Shown here: positions 1 through 8,391 of the stretch, in pieces
Position numbering within the stretch: position 1 is the first letter of the stretch
How the letters are laid out: the number at the start of each line of letters is the position of its first letter
From: a bacterium
GTDB lineage: Bacteria; Pseudomonadota; Alphaproteobacteria; Acetobacterales; Acetobacteraceae
Direction of reading: 5' to 3'
Length of the DNA: 64,000 nucleotides
Assembly (NCBI GenBank): GCA_026224825.1
Contig: JAMFRO010000092.1
Location: 1 to 64,000 of the forward strand
Made by a program: the position numbers and the translations under genes
Notes under the pieces: generated by a model
Told to the model about the DNA's origin: nothing
The model's database searches: none
The model's input: only the letters and a program-made list of their open reading frames with translations

Positions 1-116
1 CCTTCCAGCCAATCAATGCCCGTCAAGGGCATCAATCGGCCTAGCAGGACCGGTACACTTTTGCGCCGCCATAAAGGCCGCAAATAAGCCGGTTCAGTGG
101 TACACTTTGCCGCCGC
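1..116. repeat. IS-end-like terminal repeats (possible IS21-type remnant)
   Basis: Two imperfect direct copies of a motif of the form GGTACACTTT-GC-GCCGCC occur at about 51-70 and 98-115, the second preceded by CCGGTTCAG. Closely spaced repeats of this kind are typical of the ends of IS21-family insertion sequences. They abut the point where the downstream carboxymuconolactone-decarboxylase-family gene loses its N-terminal sequence. No transposase lies in the window, so the element itself would be to the left. Assignment to a family is inference; the repeats and their position are seen. Confidence 0.4.
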
Positions 117-820
117 TATTTATAGACCTCAAGACTCGATGTTTCATCACGTTAGCGACTATCGGTGCGAGATCGCAATCGCGTCAATTTGGCAAATATG
201 TCCATGCATCGCTCAACATAGGCATTTCGTCAGAGGATATTCTGGAGGCACTAATGCAAATGGGCGCATATGCGGGGCTATCCACAGCGAGCGAAGCATT
301 TGACGTGGCGCGTGACGTGTTTGTGGAGCGCGGCCTGCGTAACCCAGGTACTGGCGTGGATACGATGGCTTCTATTCCAATGTCTCGGCCGGATCGAACC
401 GCTGCATTCCAACGCGTCGCGCGGGATCTGGGAATCGGCAAACTCGGAACACATGAGGGTGCGGCGCTACTGCAAATGCTAAAGACGGGCCCCTGGGCGA
501 CTCGAGCCATCGATTTGGCGCTGGAGCGTGAAGAGATTAATCCCATTCAGGCAGAGTACGGATACGGAGAAATTTGGGGTAGGGCGGCACTTGGCTACCG
601 TCTTCGGAGCTTTGTCACGGTGGCCACGTTACAGACGTTGGTGCAGAACGATCAACTTCATTTTCATATCAACAACGCGCTAAATATCGGAATATCTCCC
701 GAGGAGTTGCATGAAGCAATGCTGCATGTTGGTGTTTATCACGGAGGATCAGGCTACAGAAATGCTGCAAATGTCGCTCGCGACGTCTTCCTCCAACGAG
801 GAATCGTTGAACCTGCTTAA
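107..820 (+). CDS. Carboxymuconolactone decarboxylase family protein, 5'-truncated
   Basis: The 237-aa product has two tandem copies of the carboxymuconolactone-decarboxylase fold. Residues about 8-85 and 160-237 each carry the pattern LK/YR-x-R-x-F-x-T-x-A followed by a helix ending in ALNIGIS and then a VARDVF(V/L)(E/Q)RG(I/L) segment. The second copy begins with GYGEIWGRAALG; the equivalent lead-in is missing from the first copy. The frame is open back to position 2 through the IS-like repeats, so the TTG at 107 is only a nominal start and the true 5' end appears displaced by an insertion. Family members act on lactones or peroxides in aromatic and alicyclic degradation, but no substrate can be read here. 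Possibly a pseudogene. Confidence 0.7.
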   Translation: MPPLFIDLKTRCFITLATIGARSQSRQFGKYVHASLNIGISSEDILEALMQMGAYAGLSTASEAFDVARDVFVERGLRNPGTGVDTMASIPMSRPDRTAAFQRVARDLGIGKLGTHEGAALLQMLKTGPWATRAIDLALEREEINPIQAEYGYGEIWGRAALGYRLRSFVTVATLQTLVQNDQLHFHINNALNIGISPEELHEAMLHVGVYHGGSGYRNAANVARDVFLQRGIVEPA

Positions 821-1242
821 TGGAGCGCATCACGGATGCGCGGTCAATCCGCGGAAAGGTAATCTTTCTGTCTACGTTAAATTGCCGGAGAAAGACACGC
901 GGGGCTGGGACGTCGTGGGGAACTCAATGAGTACCGCCCATATACGCTGATTGGGGAGAACTCTTTTCAAAATCACCTAAATTATTCCGATGGTTGATCG
1001 AAAAAATTACAACAGGGGGAGGCCGCCAGGTGTCAACGCAAGCCAAATCGAATGCCGGAACTAAGTGTCGCGCTATCGCGATGGTGGGCGGGTGTCGCGA
1101 AACCGGAAGCCTGGTTGGTACCTGCCACTAGACAGTGGTTAGTGAGAATGCACCACCCGTTCAAACGGGTCAAAAGACCCGCCAACAAAATGTCGAACTC
1201 ATACAGACAGCGTTCAACGTCAGATTCTAGGGAAACGAAACA
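821..1242. other. Intergenic region, no gene seen
   Basis: About 420 bases separate the decarboxylase-family gene from the long DUF1329 gene. Short open frames exist but none has a ribosome binding site or recognisable protein. Positions 1137-1180 contain short complementary stretches, but no clear terminator with a T tract was found. The DUF1329 promoter is presumably here. Confidence 0.4.
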
Positions 1243-2631
1243 ATGAAACGACGCGATTTTGGCCTACTTGCGGGGTCCAGCCTTACCACTGCTGCAATGG
1301 TACGCAATGCAGCAGCGCAAACACAAACTCCCGACCCTGCACTGCTGACAACGACACTTACCCCAGTAGGTGCGGAGCGAGCTGGTAACGCCGACGGGTC
1401 AATTCCGGCCTGGACAGGCGGGCTCGTTTCGCCACCCGTGCCAGACGATCAACCACTTTCGGTGCGGCTCTTCGAAGATGAGCAACCACTTTTCACTGTG
1501 GATACCAATAACATGGCGCAATATGCTGACCTCTTAACGGAGGGGACAAAGTTCCAGATTACGAATTTTGGCCTTACTCTTAAGGTGTATAAGACTCACA
1601 GAACTGCGGCTCATCCACAGTATGTCTACGACAATACTGCCAAGAACGTGACCCGCGCGAAACTCGACCCCAACGGGGGGCGATTTGGCTTTACCGGTGC
1701 GGTAGGTGGCCCCCCGTTCCCCATTATCAACACGAATGATCCGTTGGTGGGTGGAGCGCAGCTGATTTGGAACCATCTCACTGCTTGGCTCGGCTATTCG
1801 ACAGTGTCCTCATTTGCGCCCGGGACCGTCGTGATTGACGGGAAGATTATTCTTGTGGCCGGTACTCTTAGCCGTACGCTTTACCCATATTACGCTCCAG
1901 ACGTGACGCCGGAAAACTTCGGCGGTTACTTTATGAAGGGTCATTTTTATGACAGGGCCCCAGGATCGGTGGTTGGCCAGGAGACGCTGGTTTGGCACAG
2001 CAGCAACGTCAATATCCACCCGGACATCGTATGGACGTTGCTGAACGGCCAAGGGCGAGTACGTAAGGCGCCGAACGAACAATTTGATACACCGAATCCT
2101 GAGGGCAACGGCATCTCGAATATAGATGAAGCATCATGCTTTTATGGTAACCCGTCACAATATGATTGGACTTATGTGACCAAAAAGGAAATGCTTGTTC
2201 CATACAACTGCAACAAGATGGCCTTCGTGAATGTCATGGAAATGCTCAAGCCCCATTTTCCCGATCCGGAGGTCGTGCGCTGGGAGAAACATCGTGTCTG
2301 GGTTGTTGAAGCGAATTTGGTGCCAGGCGAGCGTAACACCAATGCAAAGCGGCGCTTTTACATCGATGAGGACAGCTGGTTCGCCCTGTTAGGTGAAGGC
2401 TACGATGCCAATGGAAACATCGTGAAAGCATATGCGAATTACAACAATTGCTTGCCATCGCTGCCCGGGACAATCGAAGTAGACACTTTGACGTTCAATC
2501 TGCAATCGGGAAACTATGTATTCAATGGTGCGGCAGCAACTCTTGGTTCGTATGTGGGCGTTCAATATGAGCAACCAATTCCGAACGCGGACCTTGAACC
2601 GCAGGAAATGGCGGCAAACGCAAGTTTCTAA
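1243..2631 (+). CDS. DUF1329 family exported protein (long form)
   Basis: The 462-aa protein begins with a twin-arginine-type leader: MKRRDF, a hydrophobic stretch, then NAAAQ as a plausible cleavage site near residue 26. The rest is DUF1329: an N-terminal block with the invariant-looking LTPVGAERAGN-DGSIPAWTGG segment (residues about 40-60), a middle block with KVYKTHRTA-PQYVYDN, and a C-terminal block with YDWTYV-KKEMLVPYNCN, VRWEKHRVWVVEA and RRFYIDED. DUF1329 proteins are periplasmic or outer-membrane associated and often accompany genes for hydrophobic substrates; their biochemical role is not established. It is clearly paralogous to the protein at 54390 and, like it, has a short C-terminal-only relative beside it. 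Confidence 0.85.
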   Translation: MKRRDFGLLAGSSLTTAAMVRNAAAQTQTPDPALLTTTLTPVGAERAGNADGSIPAWTGGLVSPPVPDDQPLSVRLFEDEQPLFTVDTNNMAQYADLLTEGTKFQITNFGLTLKVYKTHRTAAHPQYVYDNTAKNVTRAKLDPNGGRFGFTGAVGGPPFPIINTNDPLVGGAQLIWNHLTAWLGYSTVSSFAPGTVVIDGKIILVAGTLSRTLYPYYAPDVTPENFGGYFMKGHFYDRAPGSVVGQETLVWHSSNVNIHPDIVWTLLNGQGRVRKAPNEQFDTPNPEGNGISNIDEASCFYGNPSQYDWTYVTKKEMLVPYNCNKMAFVNVMEMLKPHFPDPEVVRWEKHRVWVVEANLVPGERNTNAKRRFYIDEDSWFALLGEGYDANGNIVKAYANYNNCLPSLPGTIEVDTLTFNLQSGNYVFNGAAATLGSYVGVQYEQPIPNADLEPQEMAANASF

Positions 2632-3014
2632 CGTCTAAGAAGAGAATTGATTAGTCTGCTCGTCGCCTGTCTTTGACTTGCGGTGGGTGGACAAAGCAAT
2701 AGACAATATTCCCGAGTTGATAATGTTGGGTTCTTGCTCAGCGGATTGATGCACGGGATTGATTGGCTGTGCCGAGCCTGTCGCGCTGGTCCAGGATGGG
2801 TTGTCGGTCGCTGTGGTAAGTCCTCAGTTCGTTTTGCGTGTATCTCGCGGCGGAGCGCACACGCGGCAGATATGTTTGGGCTTGGAGTTTCGATGGCAGA
2901 CTGCGCCCTACACGAATAATATGACGACTGGCCATTCTGGATTCAGGAAAGTGTGTTTCTTTAAATGATGGAATATCAGCGTAGCCACTTTGAATCACTA
3001 TGGGAGAGCGCGGC
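2632..3014. other. Intergenic region, no gene seen
   Basis: About 380 bases between the long and short DUF1329 genes. Overlapping open frames on both strands have no recognisable product and no good ribosome binding site. It presumably carries the promoter of the short gene. Confidence 0.35.
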
Positions 3015-3485
3015 ATGAATATCCGGCAACAGAATGGACGAAAGCGGACGTACGATATGCCGAATAGTACTTTCGAAGCTCAAGGTATAATTATGCGGCT
3101 CTCGGGGTTAGACGAGAATGCTGGTTTTTGCAGCAACCCTAGCCAGTATAGTTGGGAGTATGTCGGTAGGAAAGATATGATCGTACCCTACAACTGCGTC
3201 ACGCCGGAAGCGTGTGCGACGGAATGTCATTACACAAAAATATCAAATAACAGTCGACTGCGCTGGAAGAAACATAACGTTTGGATTGTAGAGGGAACTC
3301 TGCAGCGAGGTGAAAGTAATATACTCGCGCGTCGACGATTTTACCTCGATGGAGACACCTGGCTGATCTTGTTGGGAGAAGGTTATAATGTAAAGGGCGA
3401 CATGCTAGGATATTATATGTTATGCAATTCTTCCGCCGCAACCACGAATCATAGAGGCGTTTGGCATCCTATGGAGGGCACCTAA
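3015..3485 (+). CDS. Short stand-alone DUF1329 C-terminal-type protein
   Basis: The 156-aa protein matches only the C-terminal half of the long DUF1329 protein: CSNPSQYSWEYVGRKDMIVPYNC, then LRWKKHNVWIVEGTL, GESNILARRRFYLDGDTW and LLGEGYNVKGD. It has no signal peptide. I chose the ATG at 3015 because it gives MNIRQQ, parallel to MNMQHK in the related gene at 53237; an in-frame ATG at 3000 adds five residues. It follows the long-form gene in the same direction. Since the same short protein recurs on the right of the window beside the other long-form gene, it looks like a genuine partner rather than a broken copy. Function unknown. Confidence 0.7.
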   Translation: MNIRQQNGRKRTYDMPNSTFEAQGIIMRLSGLDENAGFCSNPSQYSWEYVGRKDMIVPYNCVTPEACATECHYTKISNNSRLRWKKHNVWIVEGTLQRGESNILARRRFYLDGDTWLILLGEGYNVKGDMLGYYMLCNSSAATTNHRGVWHPMEGT

Positions 3486-4146
3486 GCTTTGCGCGCGCGG
3501 AAGCCAACCGATTGCGAGAACTATGGTCGCTGCTGACTTCTTTGGGAGATTCTAAGAGGCATAGATACTTGCGGCTTGCATCGATCAGTCCCCAATCCCG
3601 TCAGAAATTTCTACACGGGTATTCGTCGGGGATCCGCTGGGATTTGGCATTCTCGAAGACTGGTTGTTACCGACGGTCAGCCACGATACCTGGACTGGCA
3701 TGGAGTGCCGCCAGACCTTGTTCCAAGGTTAACGCTTAATGACGACCCAGGATGCCGTCGTCGCAGCCGGGATCGCGGGGAAGCAACGAGGCGTCCGACC
3801 ATGGATACCGCGGCCAATGAGACGCACGCTGGGATTGTTGCTGTTTCAACATTTTGTGCGATAGGGTGTGGTGGCACCGAGGCAATCCCCGGCGATACGT
3901 CGGTACCGCTCGGGTTATACGCGCACGATAGATGTCAAGAGTTAGATGCCCTATGTGCATTTGAGAACGATCAAACAGGCCATCGATAATATTTAATCAA
4001 AAAAGAAATGAAATAGCAACAATTATCTATCATGCGCAAGTTACCATACTTTATAGTGGCTTATCATTTTATTGTGACGTTGATCGTAGAAAATCGCGCT
4101 AGAAATCGCTATAGAATAAATATGTGTACTAACATGAGATGATGCG
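3486..4146. other. AT-rich spacer upstream of luxR, no confident gene
   Basis: About 660 bases. Open frames at 3461-3739 and 3576-3989 have no recognisable protein, no convincing ribosome binding site, and look unlike the neighbouring proteins in composition. The last 150 bases are strongly AT-rich and probably hold the luxR promoter. Degenerate coding remnants cannot be excluded in 3490-3990. Confidence 0.35.
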
Positions 4147-4893
4147 ATGTCAGAGATTGGAGTTGCGCATCAATTTTTTCAGCTCATACAAGCCGTGGAA
4201 AATGAAGTTGAGCTATTCCGACTTATGGAAGATATCACATTAGAAATCGGTTTTCGGCATTTCGCGTTAATTCATCATGCGGATTTAACGAGCGCCTCGC
4301 ATGATCTCATCCGGATTTATAACTATCCATCTGCTTGGGCGGAGAGCTTTATTCAAAATGGCTTCTACGCACACGATCCTGTGCTTGCCGCAAGTTTGAC
4401 GAGCACTACCGGATTCGCTTGGTCCGATGTCCCCACGATGATCCAAGTGACACGCAGACAACGGCAAATATTAGAAAATGCTGCGAAGCATGGGTTGGGA
4501 AACGGCTTTACCGTGCCGGCGCATATACCGGGTGAGATCAGCGGATCCTGCTCATTCGCGACGGAGCCCGGAAGAGAAATGCCAACTTCAAACCTGTTGA
4601 TTGCACAGTTGGTCGGAGCGTTTGCCTTTCAGGCGGCTCGCCGCTTGTTGCAACGGAATGCGCCGGCCAAGCGATACTTCCAACGTCTGACACCTCGACA
4701 GCGCGATTGCCTTATTTGGGCAATAAGAGGTAAAACCGACTGGGAAATTGGTCAAATTATTGGTTTAAATGAAGAGACTGTTTCTCGCCATCTCGACCTC
4801 GCGCGCGAACGTTACGGCGTAACGAAACGCCTTCCCCTTGCGATCCATGCGATCTTCGACGGCCAGATCAGCTTCATAGAAGCGCTGTTCTGA
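4147..4893 (+). CDS. luxR: LuxR-family quorum-sensing transcriptional regulator
   Basis: The 248-aa protein has an N-terminal autoinducer-binding domain (about 15-165) and a C-terminal LuxR/GerE helix-turn-helix (about 182-245, RLTPRQRDCLIWAIRGKTDWEI). Numbered against TraR with a constant +7 offset, the ligand-pocket residues W64, D77, P78, W92 and G120 are all present, but the tyrosine expected at 68 is phenylalanine. In the DNA-binding domain the usual glutamate of the PRE motif is glutamine (PRQ). It lies 75 bases before luxI in the same orientation, so it should respond to the acyl-homoserine lactone made by its neighbour. The changed residues could alter ligand preference. The gene name denotes the family, not an orthologue. 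Confidence 0.9.
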   Translation: MSEIGVAHQFFQLIQAVENEVELFRLMEDITLEIGFRHFALIHHADLTSASHDLIRIYNYPSAWAESFIQNGFYAHDPVLAASLTSTTGFAWSDVPTMIQVTRRQRQILENAAKHGLGNGFTVPAHIPGEISGSCSFATEPGREMPTSNLLIAQLVGAFAFQAARRLLQRNAPAKRYFQRLTPRQRDCLIWAIRGKTDWEIGQIIGLNEETVSRHLDLARERYGVTKRLPLAIHAIFDGQISFIEALF

Positions 4894-4897
4894 CAAG

Positions 4898-4913
4898 TAC
4901 CGCTTAAGCGGTA
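4898..4913. promoter_or_regulatory. Perfect 16-bp palindrome, candidate lux box
   Basis: TACCGCTTAAGCGGTA is exactly self-complementary and lies in the short luxR-luxI gap, 55 bases before the luxI start. LuxR proteins bind palindromes of about 16-20 bp upstream of their cognate synthase genes. A TATACT at 4925-4930 just downstream could be the luxI -10 element, which would place the palindrome over the -35 region, the classical activator position. The palindrome is seen; its role is inferred. Confidence 0.65.
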
Positions 4914-4968
4914 GTGCGCAGTGGTATACTAATCTGTTTCCCTTCTCCGCGAACATGTGGAGTTGGAA

Positions 4969-5613
4969 ATGGTGGATCTCATATGTGCAAAGAATAAATC
5001 GCAATTCTCAAGTCAACTTGAGTCGATGTTTGAGGACAGAAAGAACGTCTTCATCGGTCTCTTGAGGTGGCAGCTTCCCGTCATTGATGGTCGGCTGGAA
5101 ATCGATCAGTTCGACGACGATGAAGCCATTTATCTAATTCTATCAGATCAATCCGGCAATCATATGGGGTCATTGCGTTTGCTGCGCGCAGACCGCCCCC
5201 ATATTCTCAGCAGTCTGTTTCCGTATTTATGCGCTGAGAAGGTGCCAGATAACCCGCACACAATGGAGATCACGCGGCTGTGCCTTTGCCCGGGGCTTCC
5301 AGCGTTGGAGCGTTTCCATATTCGAAATCGTTTAATTTCTGCGATGGTTGATTACGCATTGTTTCAAGGAATCAGGACATTTACGGGCGTGGTGACAGCT
5401 CGCTTTTTGTCTCAAATATTGCAAATGGGATGGCGGTGTCAGGCATTAGGATCCTCGCAAAGTGTCGAGGGAACAACAATAGCCGCTTTCCGGATCGACA
5501 TAGATGAAGCAACGCCGGCGTTGCTTCAGACCGCAGGAATATACTTGCCAGATCAAATCAACGAGTATGTTCGTCTGAAAACTCCCATGGCGGAGTCCGA
5601 ACATGAAAACTGA
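4969..5613 (+). CDS. luxI: LuxI-family acyl-homoserine-lactone synthase
   Basis: The 214-aa product contains the conserved LuxI residues: R24, F28, W34, D46, D49, R70, E100 and R103, within one to three positions of the canonical numbering. This numbering supports the ATG at 4969 over the in-frame GTG at 4957; GGAG at 4959-4962 is a well-placed ribosome binding site. The enzyme joins an acyl group to S-adenosylmethionine to make a diffusible homoserine-lactone signal. It follows luxR and overlaps phyH by 11 bases, so the two are probably co-translated. The acyl chain cannot be deduced. Confidence 0.9.
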   Translation: MVDLICAKNKSQFSSQLESMFEDRKNVFIGLLRWQLPVIDGRLEIDQFDDDEAIYLILSDQSGNHMGSLRLLRADRPHILSSLFPYLCAEKVPDNPHTMEITRLCLCPGLPALERFHIRNRLISAMVDYALFQGIRTFTGVVTARFLSQILQMGWRCQALGSSQSVEGTTIAAFRIDIDEATPALLQTAGIYLPDQINEYVRLKTPMAESEHEN

Positions 5614-6520
5614 TATGCCAGGATCGGACAACAAAGCCACGCAACTTTGGACAGAGCAGCTGGTCAGAGACGGGTTTTGCATTATTCGCGATGCCGCTTC
5701 GGCCTCATTGGTAGGGAAATTGAACGCGGAATTAGACGATCGGTTTGCTCGCACTCCATTTTGTCAAGGCGATTTCTACGGCCGGCAGACGAAACGGTTC
5801 GGATCGCTTCTTAATTATTCGAAGATTATCACCGATCTCGTGTGTCATCCCCTCATTCTGGGAATTACCGCAGGCGTGCTTGGTCCAGCCTGTGACCGGT
5901 TCAATCTCAATCTGACTCAGGGCATTGAAGTTCATCCCGGCGCCCCGGCCCAGTTCCCACACCGTGACCAGGACATGTGGCAGGGTACGAAGGGTGAAAC
6001 CCAATATGTGCTGAACGTCATCTGGCCACTGAACCCCTTTACGGCGGAAAATGGAGCAACCAGGATTTGGCCGCACTGTCACCGGGTGGACGCTCTCCAT
6101 CGGGCAACTCAAGGTGAGCCGTTTGTGGCAGAGATGGAGCCTGGCGCGGCATTGCTTTTTCTTGGTTCGACATTACACGGTGCGGGCGCCAATAAAACCA
6201 CTTCGCCACGCCGCGGTTTGATTATCAGCTATTGTTTAGGCTGGTTGAAGCCTTTTGAGAACCAATGGCTATGCTATCCACCGCATATTGCCAGTCACTT
6301 TGACCCAGAGCTTGCCGCTCTTGTCGGGTACAGCCTGCATAAGCCCAATCTCGGCAATTATGAAGGACAGTGTCCGTCGATCGTGCTCGGTGATAATCCG
6401 CCGGCCTATCCTGCCGCCACTGACGCGTTACGGCCGGACCAGGAGTCGGCCCTGGCAGAATATATGGAGGCTATGGCCGACTTGGAGGTCAGGGCTGGCC
6501 CTGACGAGCCAAGGTCGTAA
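5603..6520 (+). CDS. phyH: Phytanoyl-CoA dioxygenase (PhyH) family protein linked to luxI
   Basis: The 305-aa protein is an Fe(II)/2-oxoglutarate-dependent oxygenase of the PhyH family. The iron ligands are visible as H120 and D122 (FPHRDQD) and H192 (STLHGAG), with ENGATRIWP near residue 149 and an arginine pair at 203-204 suited to binding 2-oxoglutarate. It starts inside the end of luxI. A phyH gene next to luxI/luxR is a known arrangement in sphingomonads. Its substrate is unknown; modification of the signal's acyl chain, or production of a quorum-regulated metabolite, are both possible. A CoA-thioester substrate is not implied by the family name. Confidence 0.85.
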   Translation: MKTDMPGSDNKATQLWTEQLVRDGFCIIRDAASASLVGKLNAELDDRFARTPFCQGDFYGRQTKRFGSLLNYSKIITDLVCHPLILGITAGVLGPACDRFNLNLTQGIEVHPGAPAQFPHRDQDMWQGTKGETQYVLNVIWPLNPFTAENGATRIWPHCHRVDALHRATQGEPFVAEMEPGAALLFLGSTLHGAGANKTTSPRRGLIISYCLGWLKPFENQWLCYPPHIASHFDPELAALVGYSLHKPNLGNYEGQCPSIVLGDNPPAYPAATDALRPDQESALAEYMEAMADLEVRAGPDEPRS

Positions 6521-6552
6521 GGGTGAAGCGTTCTCGGCCATAGGCAACATCC

Positions 6553-7357
6553 ATGTTCGATGACCCCACGAAGTTCACCCCGCCTGATTGGCGTGATGCC
6601 GGGCAATACAGACATCTCCTGGACCTTGACCGGTCTGGGTGGGCTTGGGAGTGGCTCCGGCGGCACACCGCTTATAAAGGTGAGGGTACGCCCGAGCGTG
6701 GCTCCGCGCCTGTATCGGGGCTTGATGTTGTTCCTGCTAGTCGGCTGAGCGGTTCACATTATTGGGGGCTTTGCTTTCGCTGCGTCACCAAGCTGCCCTG
6801 CATCGCAGGCGCGGCTGCTTTGGGACGCCCAATATGATAGCTCTGTCCTTTTAGTAGAAGCGCTAGGGGCGTCGCCGCGGCACCCCGACATTTTTGACTT
6901 TGCCCAATTATCGTCTCTGACCACGATTGCTGTTCAGCCCGACGGGTACGAGCATGTCGTGATCTCTGACGGCTACAGGCACATTCGCATCGACGTCACG
7001 CGCGGAACCCTCCGTGCGGGTCCCGTTCACCTGCGGTACGAGATGCAGGGGTTCGAGAGCGCCGAGGCGAGAATTTTGACCCTGCGTCGCCTGTTGGCAT
7101 TATGCCGGCTGGGTCGTTTTGCCCGCAATCTTCACCCACGTGAACGCCTGGCGCCGAGGTGGCTTGCGGCGCTGCGGGTGTATGACGCAGTCGGGCACGG
7201 GGCCAGCCAGCGTGAAATTGCCACCACCCTCTATGGTCAGCAGTCGACTGCGCTGGGGCGGGATAGCGGGTCGGATTTCCTGCGCTTGCGGGTTCAGCGC
7301 CTGGTACGGATCGGTCGGCATATGGTCGGCGGCGGCTATTTGTCGCTGTTAAGCTGA
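6553..7357 (+). pseudogene. ICE regulator with DUF6499 and DUF2285 domains, frameshifted
   Basis: The frame opening at 6553 gives the DUF6499-type N-terminus (DWRDAGQYRHLLDLDRSGWAWEWLRR, ending near WGLCF). The rest of the protein is in another frame and reads LLWDAQYDSSVLLVEAL from about 6815, ending with a DUF2285-type DNA-binding region (REIATTLYG and VQRLVRIGRHMVGGGYLSLL). The two parts add up to about 268 codons, the expected size of one protein. The shift lies at about 6770-6800. The family is known from the accessory ends of alphaproteobacterial ICEs. Either a recent inactivation or a base-call error. Confidence 0.7.
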
Positions 7358-7366
7358 CAACGGCGT

Positions 7367-7672
7367 CTAACTAAGCCCGGCTTTTTCGAGTAATTGCTGA
7401 TAGCCTGTTGTGGCCATCCATTTGGCCCGCGCCAAGTGCGTTTGCCAGCAACGGTGCGCGTGTTCCGGATTCTTGTCCGGATCGAGGAGCAAAACGGCGC
7501 GAGTTACATCCCGCCAGTCGGCATTTGCAGCCTCCGCATCTAGGAGCCGTGCAAAGGTAAGAAAATGCCGTTCGTCATAGGGCGTAACCTCATCAGACGA
7601 CGCTGCAATGTCAGCGATGACGGGGGCAATTCTGGGTTCGGAAATATGATCTACAGTTCCATCCATGGGCAC
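7367..7672 (-). CDS. Small ICE-associated protein (DUF2285-like)
   Basis: The 101-aa product has TPYDERHFLTFARLLDAEA-ADWRDVTRAVLLLDPDKNPEHAHRCWQTHLARAKWMATTGYQQLL, a pattern I recognise from small proteins encoded next to DUF6499/DUF2285 regulators in alphaproteobacterial ICEs. It looks helical, with no signal peptide or membrane segment. It converges on the regulator remnant and is divergent from the XRE gene at 7751. Probably a DNA-binding accessory protein; the exact domain name is uncertain. Confidence 0.6.
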   Translation of the reverse strand: MPMDGTVDHISEPRIAPVIADIAASSDEVTPYDERHFLTFARLLDAEAANADWRDVTRAVLLLDPDKNPEHAHRCWQTHLARAKWMATTGYQQLLEKAGLS

Positions 7673-7700
7673 TCAGCCTCGGTTTAAGCCAATCATTTTG

Positions 7701-7729
7701 TAGAGAATACTCCGTAGTGAAATACTCTG
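7701..7729. promoter_or_regulatory. Candidate XRE operator (direct repeat)
   Basis: AATACTC occurs twice, at 7706-7712 and 7721-7727, 15 bases apart, and the flanks AGAG and CTCT are complementary. The element lies in the 78-base gap between the divergent genes at 7672 and 7751, where an XRE regulator commonly controls its own gene and its neighbour. Role inferred from position. Confidence 0.35.
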
Positions 7730-7750
7730 CAAGGCGGTGCTGTCTCGATC

Positions 7751-7981
7751 ATGGAAATTCGAGAGGTATTCGCGCGCAATCTGAGAAAGCAACGTCAAGC
7801 AATGAAGTTGTCGCAGGAGGAGCTTGCTCACCGTGCGGAAATTGATCGTACGTATGTCAGTGCGCTTGAGCGGAGTATCTATGGAGCCAGTATCGATATC
7901 GTCGATCGGCTTGCTCGCGAGCTCGGAGTTGAAGCTGCAGACCTACTAAGAAAGCCGGTAGGGTCCAGAAAATCAAGTTGA
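7751..7981 (+). CDS. XRE-family helix-turn-helix regulator
   Basis: The 76-aa protein is almost entirely one Cro/C1-type HTH: NLRKQRQAMKLSQEELAHRAEIDRTYVSALERS, then IDIVDRLARELGVEAADLL. This is the usual size for the small XRE regulators of ICEs and restriction-modification loci. It lies between the DUF2285-type genes and the ArdC gene and probably sets expression of nearby ICE genes. Confidence 0.85.
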   Translation: MEIREVFARNLRKQRQAMKLSQEELAHRAEIDRTYVSALERSIYGASIDIVDRLARELGVEAADLLRKPVGSRKSS

Positions 7982-8391
7982 TACCGCATTTTGCGGCGGT
8001 GTTTAAAAGTGCGGTCTATGCACGTCCGTTCGTCTAGCCCGTTTGAAGCGATTCTTACTATGTGTCATGCCGATGTCGCATTCGCCAAGGCAAGAAAATG
8101 ACAATCATTAGTAGATGAGTTGATAACAATCGCGAGATATGCAGGCTGATATTGCCATCGCGCTATCGCGCGATGGACTTTTGATTGCGGCCTCTCCCGC
8201 GCGCGGGGTAGGCGGCGCTCCCTCTTAGGCCCGCCGCGGCGTGCCGCAACCCTTCGCTTCGCTCCGGGTCCTCCACTCCGTTCCGGCCCTGCGGGTGCGC
8301 CCCGCCTTTCGGCGGGCCTCTTCGGTCGAAAGTCGCCGCCCACCCCACGCCGGGGAAAGGCGTGTGGTTTTGGGGAACGGAGGACCAGCGC
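7982..8391. promoter_or_regulatory. Hairpin-rich GC leader before ardC
   Basis: About 400 non-coding bases. The right half (8150-8390) is a dense series of short inverted repeats, such as CGCGCTATCGCGCG near 8158 and GCCCCGCCTTTCGGCGGGC near 8297. It shares the 13-mer CGGCCCTGCGGGT (8284-8296) with the leader of the DUF736 gene (12108-12120). The promoter is probably near 8000-8130. The conserved leaders may act in transcription, single-strand initiation or RNA folding; function unknown. Confidence 0.4.

Noticed and set aside
711..1246. Short frames between the decarboxylase-family gene and DUF1329
   Set aside because: Shadows or random open frames without start signals or conserved sequence.
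3461..3989. Overlapping open frames of 92 and 137 codons downstream of the short DUF1329 gene
   Set aside because: No ribosome binding site, no recognisable protein and conflicting frames; at best degenerate coding sequence.
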